The notes beneath the pieces are model-generated. The model worked only from the letters and a program-made list of their open reading frames with translations, made no database searches and was not told the origin of the DNA. The translations under genes were made by a program, and so were the position numbers. A stretch of DNA of 64,000 nucleotides from IMG/VR virus record IMGVR_UViG_3300021376_000030, positions 20,920 through 84,919 of that record; one strand, written 5' to 3'. This DNA is from a virus. Positions 6,356 through 15,015 of the stretch are shown piece by piece (the stretch's first letter is position 1; every line of letters starts with the position of its first letter).

Positions 6356-7368
6356 TATACACTTATTCTTTCTCTATCAACATAATCTAGATAGGTTATT
6401 TTTATATGACCCATTCCTCCCCGGTAGCCTACCCCCCGATAATTTACTACAGATGTATTATCAGGTATAGCGCCAACACCTGGGGGAAAATATTGTATAC
6501 AACCAGACATATCATAGCCGTTACAAACCCCGGTATAAGCACCCCAACAAGCTGCAGGAGGAAATCCAGTTGCAGGATTTCTTGATGCTACATTTAATGC
6601 ATTTATAAATTGATGATAGCCAATACCTTGAACATTTGCATAACATCCGCCGCACGATCCATTCCAGTCTCTTTGAAATGTAATTATAGCACCGTCTGTT
6701 GATATAATACCTGGAGGTACCGGTACATGGTGAAGTGCAAAACAGTATTCACAACACGGGTTACAACCTAACATAAACGTAGTACAGCCTACTATGCTGG
6801 GGCAATTTATATCACCTCCAAATGCGTTTCCAATCGCTACACTGCTAGAGGTATTGCAAATTATACCACATCCTGGGCCAGTAAAACATCCCTGCGATCC
6901 GCAATATCCAGCTGCAATAAAACAACAATATATACTACCAGTGTTTATACAAAGTGTATTACCGCCGAATCCACCCTGTGCACACATACACCCACATGTA
7001 TTATTTGCACCTGTCCAGCAAATACATGTAGATTCACTACAACCTCGAAAATTTAATGCGGGGTTATTACAAGAGTGACCGGGCCATCCGCATACATAAC
7101 TTCCTGCACAAACTTCTATAGTTTTCTTAGCATATGACCCGGAATTACCAGGGGTCGCACCTCCACAACAGCACATCCATGCCGAGGAGCCACCCGCGCC
7201 CCATATCTCTATAATTGCTGTACCATTTCCTGGTGCATTCCAACAAAAATAACACTGCGCATAGGTATATATATTACCATTTGTATAGCTATGCAGCTTA
7301 CCCTCTTCTTGATTATTTTCTAATGGTCTTAACTGTCTTTGTGTTAAGAGTTTATTTAACGAGGCCAT
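6355..7368 (-). CDS. Cysteine-rich, Gly-rich structural protein, 337 aa (copy 1)
   Basis: It has 32 Cys in 337 residues. The N-terminus MASLNKLLTQRQLRPLENNQ is the most divergent of the three. IEIWGAGGSSAWMCCCGG, GSYAKKTIEVC, CAQGGFGG and RGGMGHIKITYL match the shared framework. It is the first of the three genes and starts 19 bp after the large fibre gene. Its neighbourhood points to a tail-fibre tip or capsid decoration role; no enzymatic motif is visible. Confidence 0.75.
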   Translation of the reverse strand: MASLNKLLTQRQLRPLENNQEEGKLHSYTNGNIYTYAQCYFCWNAPGNGTAIIEIWGAGGSSAWMCCCGGATPGNSGSYAKKTIEVCAGSYVCGWPGHSCNNPALNFRGCSESTCICWTGANNTCGCMCAQGGFGGNTLCINTGSIYCCFIAAGYCGSQGCFTGPGCGIICNTSSSVAIGNAFGGDINCPSIVGCTTFMLGCNPCCEYCFALHHVPVPPGIISTDGAIITFQRDWNGSCGGCYANVQGIGYHQFINALNVASRNPATGFPPAACWGAYTGVCNGYDMSGCIQYFPPGVGAIPDNTSVVNYRGVGYRGGMGHIKITYLDYVDRERISV

Positions 7369-7387
7369 AGCATTACCTTTCTGAGGG

Positions 7388-10066
7388 TTACGCTATACCC
7401 ACAAGCTTCCAATCTGGAATGCCTCCATCTGTAGGAACAGAATATACTAACATTACCATGGATCCATTTTTGTCTATTTTAAGAATATTATCTAAAACTC
7501 CATCTTGAATGCCGTTAATAGTTACTGTGGGGTGTGCGCTTACAGTAATATTGCGAGTAGCGGCTTGTCTGCCGCCGTCTAATATTCTAACTTCCATTCC
7601 GTCAGGCATTTCCAGGGGCAATACACAAGTAACTGTAGCTGTTCTGGTGCTAACATTCAATGAATGTCTCATTGCTGTAACAGCCAGTATAGTTGTGGTT
7701 CCAGATATATCAGGACCTATATTAACTCCGGAAACTGAAGCCCATCTGGCTCCTTGTTGTACAAAACTAAATCTAACCAATGTATCGCCAGACAATGGCC
7801 CAGTATCATTAGGATCTTTATTATAAATAGGTGGTTTTTCAAAACGAACAATGCCTGTACCGCTGGGTATAATATTTAAATCTGTATCAGGATTGGTTGT
7901 ATAGATTGTGTTGCTACTTAATCTTATTACATTAGTACCAATATAATTGGCAGCAGAAAGAGCTTCAGCAGTAACTGTGCCAATAACACCAACACCACCA
8001 GATACCACTAACGTACCAGTTTCTTTACTGGTTGAATCAATATTTTGAGTCAATCTTAAAAATCTAGCAGATAAAGATTCTGCAGATAAAGTTCCGGATA
8101 TATTTGTGACTCCTTTTATAAAATTAAATCCAGAAACTTCATTTGTTCCAACCAGGTAATTAGTACCAGATAAACCTATTGTACCAGATAGTTGAGTTAT
8201 GTTATTACTAGTAAATCTGGTTAAAACTTGAGAAGTATTAAATATTGAAGCGGTGCCTGTTAAATTAACCACACTTGTTTGTTGTGCAGAGAGTATATTA
8301 TTAATAGATAATGTACTAGTCCAAATTTTACCTGTATTATATTTTAAGGAAGAACTACCAATTATTAATTGATTATTTCCATCAACAGTAGCCCCTTTGC
8401 CTATTACCAAAACATTGCTTGGTGAACCCACAACATCTGCAGTACTACCAATAATAATATTATCACTTGAGCCTACTACACCCTGTCCTGCGTTGTAGCC
8501 AATTATAATATTATCATTTCCAGAAGCATTTTTACCAGCTTGATAGCCAAGTAATATGTTATTATTGCCTGTGCTAGAATCTCCTGCAGCATAACCTATA
8601 TGAATGTTTTGAGTACCAACAATATTGTTTTGACCTGCATTAGTACCAATAAAAATATTGTTGTTAGCATCAACATTAGAATAACCCGCATGGTAACCAA
8701 TGAAAATATTATCACTTCCAAATTGATTAGACTTTCCTGGATCAATACCTATGAATATATTCTGTAATCCTGCATTTGTGTTGTTTGTAGAACGACCCAA
8801 ATACATGGTTTGATTGTCGAAATCAATCTGTAAGTTGTTAATATAGCTAGAAGCACTAATTTCTCCGACAACAGTTAGCTCTCTATGAGGAAACTTTGTT
8901 TTAACTCCTACAACTCCTTTTGGTGATGTGCTCGGGGCTGTAAAAGCATTACCAACATATAGGACATCTACTCCGTCACCATCAACAAAGCTTGCAACAG
9001 TACCTGCTCCGGGGCCTTGAAATACATATAACGCAGGCCCGTCACCATAATTTACTACACTTAGTGCACTAGTAGTAGTAATAATAGTATTTGCAAAATA
9101 TGCGCTGCCTGCAGCGAAGAAATTACCAAGCACCCGCAAATCATTTGTAACTAATGCCGAACTTAAATATACTAAGTCGGAAGACAAATAGTCTTTAGTT
9201 GTATATCTTGCACTTGTGTCAAACCATGAACTATAAACTGATGACCAGCTAGCACTATTTGTATTAACTGTGGAGTAAGAAGTTTCCAATTTAGGAAGAT
9301 ATGCATTATCAAATAAATTTTGTATATTTTGTCCGCCGCTATAAAATCCTGTTTGAGTAAATATAACATCAGTAGCACTTATAGTCCCGACAACAGTTAA
9401 AGTTTCGTTAGGAGCAGTTGTCTTTATTCCAACAGCACCTGTATGAGGCCCAGGAGGTGAGGTGTTACCAATAACCATAACAATACCTCCCTCTTTATCC
9501 CAAAATTGTGCTACATCATAAAAACCATCTTGTTGAACATATAGTGCTGGTCCTATACCAACATTTACCACACTCAAGGAGCTTGTTGTGGTAGCATTAG
9601 TAGTAATATAATTAAGACCACTTAATGCAGATAATGCTCCAAAAATTAATACATCTCCTAAAACGTTTAGATTACCAGATAATTCACCTCCAGTTAATTT
9701 AAAATATAAACTACTTGCAGAGGTTTCCGTAAGCCATGTACCACTATTAGTAGCCAATGTTGTGTATGTGGAAACCCAGCTACTACTATTTAAATTGACT
9801 GAAGTATAATTTGACAAATAGCTTGAGCTATTTGAATTGAGAAAAGTATATGCTGAATCTATAGTACGAGTAGATAAAAGTCTTCTTGTACCGTTTAAAT
9901 CAACAGTAAGAATGAATGTTGCACTAATTGGTTTTGCTGAGGTAACTGGTACACCAAAATTAGGCTCTGCATTACGTAGATCTAAAAATTGATAGCGCTG
10001 GGGATCTGCTTGTAAAGGGGAATTAACCCTTTCCCTGTTGCTTAAGAGAAAAGGAAAATTGCTCAT
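7388..10066 (-). CDS. Large tail fibre protein, 892 aa, with trimeric-adhesin-like head repeats
   Basis: A short N-terminal attachment region is followed by NSSSWVSTYTT-type repeats like those of the fibres at 55.8-62.3 kb. Two copies of a module (SALSVVNYGDGPALYV ... GVVGVKT ... LTVVGEISA) come next. Around residues 430-570 are repeats of NNIFIGYxAG type that resemble the head repeats of trimeric autotransporter adhesins, predicting a trimeric beta-roll. The C-terminus is beta-rich with PDGMEVRILDGG. It is probably a receptor-contacting fibre. It overlaps the stop of the upstream gene by one base. Confidence 0.8.
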   Translation of the reverse strand: MSNFPFLLSNRERVNSPLQADPQRYQFLDLRNAEPNFGVPVTSAKPISATFILTVDLNGTRRLLSTRTIDSAYTFLNSNSSSYLSNYTSVNLNSSSWVSTYTTLATNSGTWLTETSASSLYFKLTGGELSGNLNVLGDVLIFGALSALSGLNYITTNATTTSSLSVVNVGIGPALYVQQDGFYDVAQFWDKEGGIVMVIGNTSPPGPHTGAVGIKTTAPNETLTVVGTISATDVIFTQTGFYSGGQNIQNLFDNAYLPKLETSYSTVNTNSASWSSVYSSWFDTSARYTTKDYLSSDLVYLSSALVTNDLRVLGNFFAAGSAYFANTIITTTSALSVVNYGDGPALYVFQGPGAGTVASFVDGDGVDVLYVGNAFTAPSTSPKGVVGVKTKFPHRELTVVGEISASSYINNLQIDFDNQTMYLGRSTNNTNAGLQNIFIGIDPGKSNQFGSDNIFIGYHAGYSNVDANNNIFIGTNAGQNNIVGTQNIHIGYAAGDSSTGNNNILLGYQAGKNASGNDNIIIGYNAGQGVVGSSDNIIIGSTADVVGSPSNVLVIGKGATVDGNNQLIIGSSSLKYNTGKIWTSTLSINNILSAQQTSVVNLTGTASIFNTSQVLTRFTSNNITQLSGTIGLSGTNYLVGTNEVSGFNFIKGVTNISGTLSAESLSARFLRLTQNIDSTSKETGTLVVSGGVGVIGTVTAEALSAANYIGTNVIRLSSNTIYTTNPDTDLNIIPSGTGIVRFEKPPIYNKDPNDTGPLSGDTLVRFSFVQQGARWASVSGVNIGPDISGTTTILAVTAMRHSLNVSTRTATVTCVLPLEMPDGMEVRILDGGRQAATRNITVSAHPTVTINGIQDGVLDNILKIDKNGSMVMLVYSVPTDGGIPDWKLVGIA

Positions 10067-10422
10067 TAGTTTGCATTAAACGCTTCTAATAAAGACAAAA
10101 CAATATTAACCGCGCTAGGAGCGCTGCAGTAAGCTACAACCCCATCACCTTCTGTGATTAATACCTTGCCTAATGCCATATTAGCAGCATCATTTTTTGG
10201 TATATTAAAACCGGAGACAAGATAATACAATGTTTTATCTGTAGCGCTAGAGATACCTATGGTAATAGTTTCAGTCGATGAGTTGGCAACATTAGCACAC
10301 TGTACACTCAAAATAATTGTAGCTCGTTGATCTGGACATATATATATAGGTATAATATTAGGGGTAAATGTATCAAGAGTTCCTATATAACGGGTAAATT
10401 TATTTAAGGGAATCTGAGCCAT
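10066..10422 (-). CDS. Small structural protein, 118 aa
   Basis: The product is beta-rich and Asn/Thr-rich (TETITIGISSATDKTLYYLV) with MAQIPLNKFTRYIGTLDTFT at the N-terminus. It overlaps the start of the big fibre gene and follows the beta-helix gene by 9 bp, so it is likely a fibre connector or adaptor. An ATAAATA motif precedes the start by 6 nt. No known family recognised. Confidence 0.6.
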   Translation of the reverse strand: MAQIPLNKFTRYIGTLDTFTPNIIPIYICPDQRATIILSVQCANVANSSTETITIGISSATDKTLYYLVSGFNIPKNDAANMALGKVLITEGDGVVAYCSAPSAVNIVLSLLEAFNAN

Positions 10423-10428
10423 ATAGTT

Positions 10429-10435
10429 TATTTAT
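10429..10435 (-). promoter_or_regulatory. Late promoter-like motif ATAAATA (minus strand)
   Basis: On the minus strand ATAAATA ends 6 nt before the start codon at 10422. It could drive the small structural gene and the fibre and Cys-rich genes after it. Confidence 0.4.
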
Positions 10436-11877
10436 TCTATTGATAGTACAAACGGGGTTATTAAAGAGAAAATAGATCTTTGGAACGTTCGACCTTCAAT
10501 GGTTCCTGTAGCCTGTCTTATAGTAAAGTCAGTACCTACTTTAAAATCACCTTGCTCATTAGTTAATGTTACAAATATCTTTCCGCCATCTCTTTCACAT
10601 ACTTCATTTTCAGGTTTTGCAACACCCCCTAATACCGGTAATGCTTTATTTAAGATAGTTCCAGATCCAACAAATTCCATTGTATATGCACTTGCAAGAA
10701 TAGAACTTCTTAAATAAAATTTAATTGAAGTACCTGCGGGTATATCATAAACTAAATTTTCATCTGTAGTAAATTGTACTCTCTTGAATACAGTGCTTGT
10801 CGAAAGAGCAGAAGTCACCGTATAATAAGTATTAGGATAATTAGGTTCATTAAATACCATTAAAGGTGCAGGTGTAGTAGCTATTTGTGTGGGAAGAACT
10901 TGATCAATTACAAGAATGTTATCTCCTGCAGAAACACTATTCACCAAAGTGCCTGTTATTACTGGAGTATTAGATCTTCCAAATGCTGCAAGACCAGACA
11001 ACCCAAACGATGCATTTGATGTATTAATATCACAACCTCCTCCAGCACTCACAATCACCGCAGTAGTACAAGCAACAGTAAAAATACTTACCAATTGTGC
11101 ATAACCATTATTTAAAATTACAATACCCTCGCCACCTTCATTAAATTGAGTGTAAGAATCTAATACCATACTTCTTATGTATCCCCCGACTCTACTTCCG
11201 TCTATTCTCATACCACAGCCTGCATCGTTTGCTCCATCTGATGATGATCTAGTAATCGAACTACACCCCTGAACATAAGGACTAGTAACAATATAGAGAG
11301 GATTTCCAAAAGTATGGATATTAGTAGAAGGTGGAGTAACTTGATACAAAGTTAAAGGAGCTGTATTAAAAGCAACTGCATACTCAGGATTACCAGAATT
11401 AAGGCTAGGAAATGCTACAGCCGCAGATGGTCTTTTATGCTGTCGAAATGTAAATCCCCACACGTAATCTGCATTTGTTACCCACAATATGTCATAGGTC
11501 GGATTCAACGGAATAATACTAGTTCGCCTTAAATTGTCACCGTGCAAAGTTGTATTAGGAGGCACATATATTGGATTTTTTTCGTAATAAGTTCCTGATT
11601 TAACAAAAATAGAATAATTGTTATAAGGGCGAGCTGCTGCGTAAGAGCAAGCTCTTTTAATAGTTTTAAAAGGATAATTTTCTGCTACACCAATATTGGT
11701 GTCAGCACCACTAACTGTAACATAAAGAACGTTTGGCGTTTCAAATAAACCGCCGCTTATAAGATTAGAAATAGTATAGAAATCTACCTTAAACTCTCCT
11801 TGATTTGGTCTAAACCCTACTAGAAAATCTGATGCCAATGGTTTAGTCTGTGCGAAATCACTAAAATTACGGTACAT
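10432..11877 (-). CDS. Beta-helix (pectate-lyase-like) virion protein, 481 aa
   Basis: Residues about 60-130 carry the opening of a right-handed beta-helix: YPFKTIKRACSYAAARP, then IFVKSGTYYEKNPIYVPPNT and a GDNLRRTSII turn. Such domains occur in phage tail spikes and baseplate wedges. The rest continues as short beta repeats with many Asn/Gly turns. No clear catalytic triad for polysaccharide cleavage is visible, so a structural role is as likely as depolymerase activity. CTAAATAA precedes the start. Confidence 0.7.
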   Translation of the reverse strand: MYRNFSDFAQTKPLASDFLVGFRPNQGEFKVDFYTISNLISGGLFETPNVLYVTVSGADTNIGVAENYPFKTIKRACSYAAARPYNNYSIFVKSGTYYEKNPIYVPPNTTLHGDNLRRTSIIPLNPTYDILWVTNADYVWGFTFRQHKRPSAAVAFPSLNSGNPEYAVAFNTAPLTLYQVTPPSTNIHTFGNPLYIVTSPYVQGCSSITRSSSDGANDAGCGMRIDGSRVGGYIRSMVLDSYTQFNEGGEGIVILNNGYAQLVSIFTVACTTAVIVSAGGGCDINTSNASFGLSGLAAFGRSNTPVITGTLVNSVSAGDNILVIDQVLPTQIATTPAPLMVFNEPNYPNTYYTVTSALSTSTVFKRVQFTTDENLVYDIPAGTSIKFYLRSSILASAYTMEFVGSGTILNKALPVLGGVAKPENEVCERDGGKIFVTLTNEQGDFKVGTDFTIRQATGTIEGRTFQRSIFSLITPFVLSIE

Positions 11878-11922
11878 AGGTATATTATTTAGTTTTGTAC
11901 CGACTAAAATGAGTAATAGATA

Positions 11923-12117
11923 CTACGAATTATTTGCAGGAGAAGCGTCAGAATTAACCGTTTCCAGAGGAACGATATCTACACGACTCAGTACGCGTTG
12001 ACCACTAATAAGGGTAACAGGTACTAGAGCTGCATTGCCTTCCTTAAGAATAGCCTCAATTTTACTCTTAAGTTCAACTAATTCTTGCTCTCTTGACGAA
12101 AGTTCTTGTGTTGACAT
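11923..12117 (-). CDS. Hypothetical protein, 64 aa, short coiled coil
   Basis: The N-terminal half is a helical, heptad-like segment (SSREQELVELKSKIEAILKE). A short beta-like tail (PVTLISGQRVLSRVDIVPLE) follows. It lies between two structural genes in the same operon, so it may be a trimerisation or assembly factor. No family recognised. Confidence 0.55.
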   Translation of the reverse strand: MSTQELSSREQELVELKSKIEAILKEGNAALVPVTLISGQRVLSRVDIVPLETVNSDASPANNS

Positions 12118-12134
12118 ATCTTATATATATACTT

Positions 12135-12491
12135 TTAATTTGTTATTTCAATATATGAAAATCTTTTACTTGATGATGCTAGCGTATATCCTGCATCATT
12201 AGCAAAAATTATATCTAAATGTTGAGGATGATAATAAGCGGGAAGAGTAAACTGTAAGGTGTTATTTGTCCATGCAGTATAATCCGAAATAGGGTAAGCG
12301 CTAAAGGGTGGGTTATTAGCACTCACACTTTTAACCCCACTATATAAATTATAATATTGTTCTGTACCATCAAATTTATTAGAGCTTAAAAACAACCCAA
12401 CATTAGTTTTGTAATTAAACATATTACCTTGAAGAGTAATAATTTTGCCAGATACGCCTGTTTTAACGGTAAATGTAGGAAATGTCTTCAT
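12135..12491 (-). CDS. Hypothetical structural protein, 118 aa
   Basis: The product is beta-rich with an Ig-like pattern (GKIITLQGNMFNYKTNVGLF ... TLQFTLPAYYHPQHLDIIFA). Its start overlaps the last base of the gp15 gene (TAATG), which links it to tail completion. It may be a small Ig-like decoration or a tail terminator partner. I cannot assign a T4 gene number. Confidence 0.6.
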   Translation of the reverse strand: MKTFPTFTVKTGVSGKIITLQGNMFNYKTNVGLFLSSNKFDGTEQYYNLYSGVKSVSANNPPFSAYPISDYTAWTNNTLQFTLPAYYHPQHLDIIFANDAGYTLASSSKRFSYIEITN

Positions 12492-13318
12492 TACGGTCCA
12501 AATGGAGTATATAATTCTACCGAAGAAATAACCGGGCGACCAGAAACTGTAACTGTTTCGGTATTAGCAACAGCAGAAAGAGAAATAGCATCATCTGTGG
12601 TTATTGCTTGAGTTTTTAGGGTAGTATAACTTCCATACTCTAATGTAGTGCCTGAACTTACTGCTGTAATATTAGTATCAATTTTAAAAATATTTTTTAC
12701 AGGAGCTTGAGGATCGGGAAATAACCAACCTTTAATCGTAAATCCGGTATCAGCAATTATTTGTGCTTTTTGTGAGCCGTTAATATCAGTGGGATAGGAA
12801 AGATTGACGCTACCGTTCCAAGACACTTCACTTCTAATCTCTTGTGTATATGGTAAATTAAATTCTTTTGGTATTGTCCAACTTAAAATAATATAGGGAT
12901 TGTTAAAAGGTATAAAATTGCTTAATATTTGATCCATATCTGATTGATAGCGAGTAATTATACTCATCTTAACATCAATATTAACTGGTACTGGGGCTTT
13001 ATAATAAAATGAAACACTCGAGGGTTGATCTTCAATAGGAGTACCGTGTGCATAAAAACCTGCATTTTTATTGAAAACTCTATTATTGTCCCTCATAATT
13101 GAGCCAATGGTTACACTAACAACAGGTAGAGTTAAATTTTGACCTGGGTTAATTAAATCAAACAAAACCCGCTGTTTTGGAGCATAGATATATCTTACTT
13201 GTTGTTTTGCACCAACATTACGATTTTTGTCATATCTATTAATAACAACATGATCAAATGCTGCTAAAAACTGTATTAACAGATCTTTTACTTCAAAGTA
13301 ATAGCTTTGTAATTTAAT
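12491..13318 (-). CDS. gp15: Tail sheath stabiliser and completion protein (gp15-like), non-canonical start
   Basis: The core SIITRYQSDMDQILSNFIPF followed by GFTIKGWLFPDP matches the T4 gp15 pattern (SIFTRYEDDMFQI ... FEVNGWMYPP). The first ATG/GTG/TTG in frame is TTG 13165, which would remove a conserved N-terminus. The frame stays open upstream and encodes LQSYYFEVKDLLIQFLAAFD, which aligns with the gp15 N-terminus. No ATG, GTG or TTG lies there. ATT at 13318-13316, 7 nt after GAGAGGT, gives 275 aa against 272 in T4. I therefore place the start at this ATT; ATA 13336 is an alternative. Confidence 0.75.
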   Translation of the reverse strand: MKLQSYYFEVKDLLIQFLAAFDHVVINRYDKNRNVGAKQQVRYIYAPKQRVLFDLINPGQNLTLPVVSVTIGSIMRDNNRVFNKNAGFYAHGTPIEDQPSSVSFYYKAPVPVNIDVKMSIITRYQSDMDQILSNFIPFNNPYIILSWTIPKEFNLPYTQEIRSEVSWNGSVNLSYPTDINGSQKAQIIADTGFTIKGWLFPDPQAPVKNIFKIDTNITAVSSGTTLEYGSYTTLKTQAITTDDAISLSAVANTETVTVSGRPVISSVELYTPFGP

Positions 13319-13356
13319 ATACTTTACCTCTCTTATATTTAAGAGGTTAAAGGGGC

Positions 13357-13560
13357 TTAATTATAGTATTTCCACTTGTTTGCAGATAACTTTACAGATA
13401 GCTTTCTCTTAACGGAAGGCTTCATAAAAGATCTACGGATTCTAACTTCTTCTAATATACCGCATCTCTTAACTGCATTTGTAAATTGTTTAAGTTTTTT
13501 ATCAAAATATAGTTTATTTGAACATTTATTTTTATCTAATTTTACTTCACAATTTATCAT
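13357..13560 (-). CDS. rpsU: Ribosomal protein bS21, 67 aa
   Basis: The segment LKQFTNAVKRCGILEEVRIR follows the bS21 pattern ([20 protein letters not shown]), then comes a KPSVKRKLSVK basic tail. Length (67) and very high Lys/Arg content also fit. bS21 sits beside the 16S rRNA 3' end on the small subunit and takes part in initiation. Phage bS21 copies are known from other aquatic myoviruses. Here it lies inside the structural operon, 38 bp before gp15, and so is presumably made late. It could bias host ribosomes toward phage messages, many of which lack a Shine-Dalgarno sequence. Confidence 0.87.
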   Translation of the reverse strand: MINCEVKLDKNKCSNKLYFDKKLKQFTNAVKRCGILEEVRIRRSFMKPSVKRKLSVKLSANKWKYYN

Positions 13561-13564
13561 TTGT

Positions 13565-13921
13565 TTATTTATCCTGAATTGTTACTTCTTCCATAATAGA
13601 AATTTCTGCAATAGTGTTAAAAAATTTGTTTGGTTTTTTAGAAATTAAATTTTTAGCTGAATCTTCTATGTGTCTTAAGTTATGGCTTAACTTGTCTATG
13701 GTATAGTCTAAAATAATTCTTTTATCTACAACATTATATCCATAAGGGTAAGGTATTTCAAAGATTTTTTTCGTATGATGAATGCCTAGAGTAAAAACAA
13801 GATAAAAGTCCTTTATACAAAAAAGTATCAATTTACCACTCTTGACCGTCTTACCATTAACAATAAAATTAACTTTTTGTTGAAGGAAGTTACTGATAGA
13901 TCTCTCTAATTTTGATGTCAT
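13565..13921 (-). CDS. Hypothetical protein, 118 aa
   Basis: A basic N-terminus with SKLERSISNFLQQKV is followed by a beta-rich centre (GKLILFCIKDFYLVFTLG). The C-terminus is helical, ending TIQDK. No motif recognised. It is packed 1 bp after the previous gene and 4 bp before the bS21 gene, so co-expression with them is certain. Function unknown. Confidence 0.6.
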   Translation of the reverse strand: MTSKLERSISNFLQQKVNFIVNGKTVKSGKLILFCIKDFYLVFTLGIHHTKKIFEIPYPYGYNVVDKRIILDYTIDKLSHNLRHIEDSAKNLISKKPNKFFNTIAEISIMEEVTIQDK

Positions 13922-13922
13922 A

Positions 13923-14300
13923 TTATGTATCCATGTAAGATATTTTTTGTGATGGTGTTAAGCCAACTAAATTTTCTTTGAAGTATTTCCAGAATGCTTC
14001 ACCTGCAGGTATAGATGTTATAAGATCACAACTATCACAGCCAACTGCTCGATAATCTTGCATAAAAATATCCCATACAATAACAAGATTTTTTTGTGTG
14101 GGGTTATATTTTAAAGGTCCTTTTGCTGGTCTATAATTTAATGTCATTCTCCCATCAACACTATTCAACAAAGATTGAGCATTAGTACAAAGCATTCTCC
14201 GGGTATTAGGCTTGCCCGGTTTAAGTCTGCGCCGGGCAAACTTTATTTCACAAACATTATTTTGTAGCACGGACCTTAAGCTTGTTAGTGATACTAACAT
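13923..14300 (-). CDS. SH3-like (possible WYL_2/DUF2693) phage protein, 125 aa
   Basis: It has the blocks LRSVLQNNVCEIKFARRRLK, TRRMLCTN and NLVIVWDIFMQDYRAVGCDS, which resemble a small conserved T4-like phage family that I recall as DUF2693/WYL_2 (Sm-like SH3 barrel). That assignment is from memory. The strongly basic N-terminus suggests nucleic-acid contact. It overlaps the GroES-like gene by 44 bp, an unusually long overlap for this operon. Confidence 0.6.
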   Translation of the reverse strand: MLVSLTSLRSVLQNNVCEIKFARRRLKPGKPNTRRMLCTNAQSLLNSVDGRMTLNYRPAKGPLKYNPTQKNLVIVWDIFMQDYRAVGCDSCDLITSIPAGEAFWKYFKENLVGLTPSQKISYMDT

Positions 14301-14706
14301 CTTTTTCCCTCGGCTTAACTACACCGAATATTCGTTGTTCATTTAAAAAAATACCTGCGCGCAATGTCCCGTAATTAACTACATCAATATTTGCTATTGG
14401 CACCCCCATATTGTTAGGGAAGCAAACATGGTCTCCAACCTTGACCAATCTACAGTTAATACCTGTTAATATTACCTTACCAATACGCCATGCATTCGTA
14501 TCAGCATTTACAGGTACTAGAATACCGTTTCTAACTATTGTATTTGAACTGCCGCCATCATCAACAAATTCAACTAAAATTACATCATCTAAAAGATTTA
14601 CAAGATCATATCCCATAAACATACTATTAAATATATTTTTAGGCATTCCTCCTAAATCAATTAAACTTTTCTGTACAGGTAGTTGATCTACATTTGGTTT
14701 GCTCAT
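14257..14706 (-). CDS. GroES-like co-chaperonin (gp31-type), 149 aa
   Basis: The order of elements fits a GroES-fold protein: LLDDVILVEF strand, a mobile-loop-like DDGGSSNTIVRNGILVPV, WRIGKVILTG, then VKVGDHVCFPNN. T4 gp31 replaces GroES to fold the major capsid protein inside GroEL, and this could do the same. It is about 50% longer than GroES, with extra N- and C-terminal tails. Sequence identity to classical GroES is low, so it rests on fold-like pattern and context among head and tail genes. Confidence 0.6.
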   Translation of the reverse strand: MSKPNVDQLPVQKSLIDLGGMPKNIFNSMFMGYDLVNLLDDVILVEFVDDGGSSNTIVRNGILVPVNADTNAWRIGKVILTGINCRLVKVGDHVCFPNNMGVPIANIDVVNYGTLRAGIFLNEQRIFGVVKPREKDVSITNKLKVRATK

Positions 14707-14736
14707 ATAGTCACTTATGAGTCAATTAGTTGAAAA

Positions 14737-15015
14737 TCAAGAGGTACTGCCTTTAGCAGGTTTTTTGATATAATGTATTCTTTGTTTGCGGTATTTTGGT
14801 AATAAATTAGACAGAAACCTATATTGATCAATATTATCAAAATTCTTTCCAAATCTATTAAGAGTATCGTTAATAATACGAGCGGCTAAGGGATCAAGCA
14901 TTGATAACCAACGATTAACCAGAAATGGTTGATATCCTTTTTCTTCTTCAAAATTAGTAAAGGGGTTTGTTTTTTTAGTAAAGGCAATACCCTCAATAAT
15001 GTCAAAAATGTTCAT
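14737..15015 (-). CDS. Clamp-loader small subunit (gp62-like), 92 aa
   Basis: The short protein has MNIFDIIEGIAFTKK, then KGYQPFLVNRWLSML, and DQYRFLSNLLPKYRKQRIHY near the end. That order (FDFVNSI..TKK / YNPFxVNRxLS / QYxFLLNxIRKKKRF) is the one I know for gp62-type subunits of cyanophage-like T4 relatives. With gp44 it would load the gp45 sliding clamp, which also activates late promoters. The gp44 partner is not in the window. Its start overlaps the methyltransferase stop (ATGA). Confidence 0.7.
   Translation of the reverse strand: MNIFDIIEGIAFTKKTNPFTNFEEEKGYQPFLVNRWLSMLDPLAARIINDTLNRFGKNFDNIDQYRFLSNLLPKYRKQRIHYIKKPAKGSTS

Noticed and set aside
4376-7078. Antisense ORFs under the Cys-rich genes (4376-4684 in another frame, 5588-5794, 6115-6312, 6794-7078)
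   Set aside because: They are shadows of biased Cys/Gly codons; none has a promoter motif or a plausible protein pattern.
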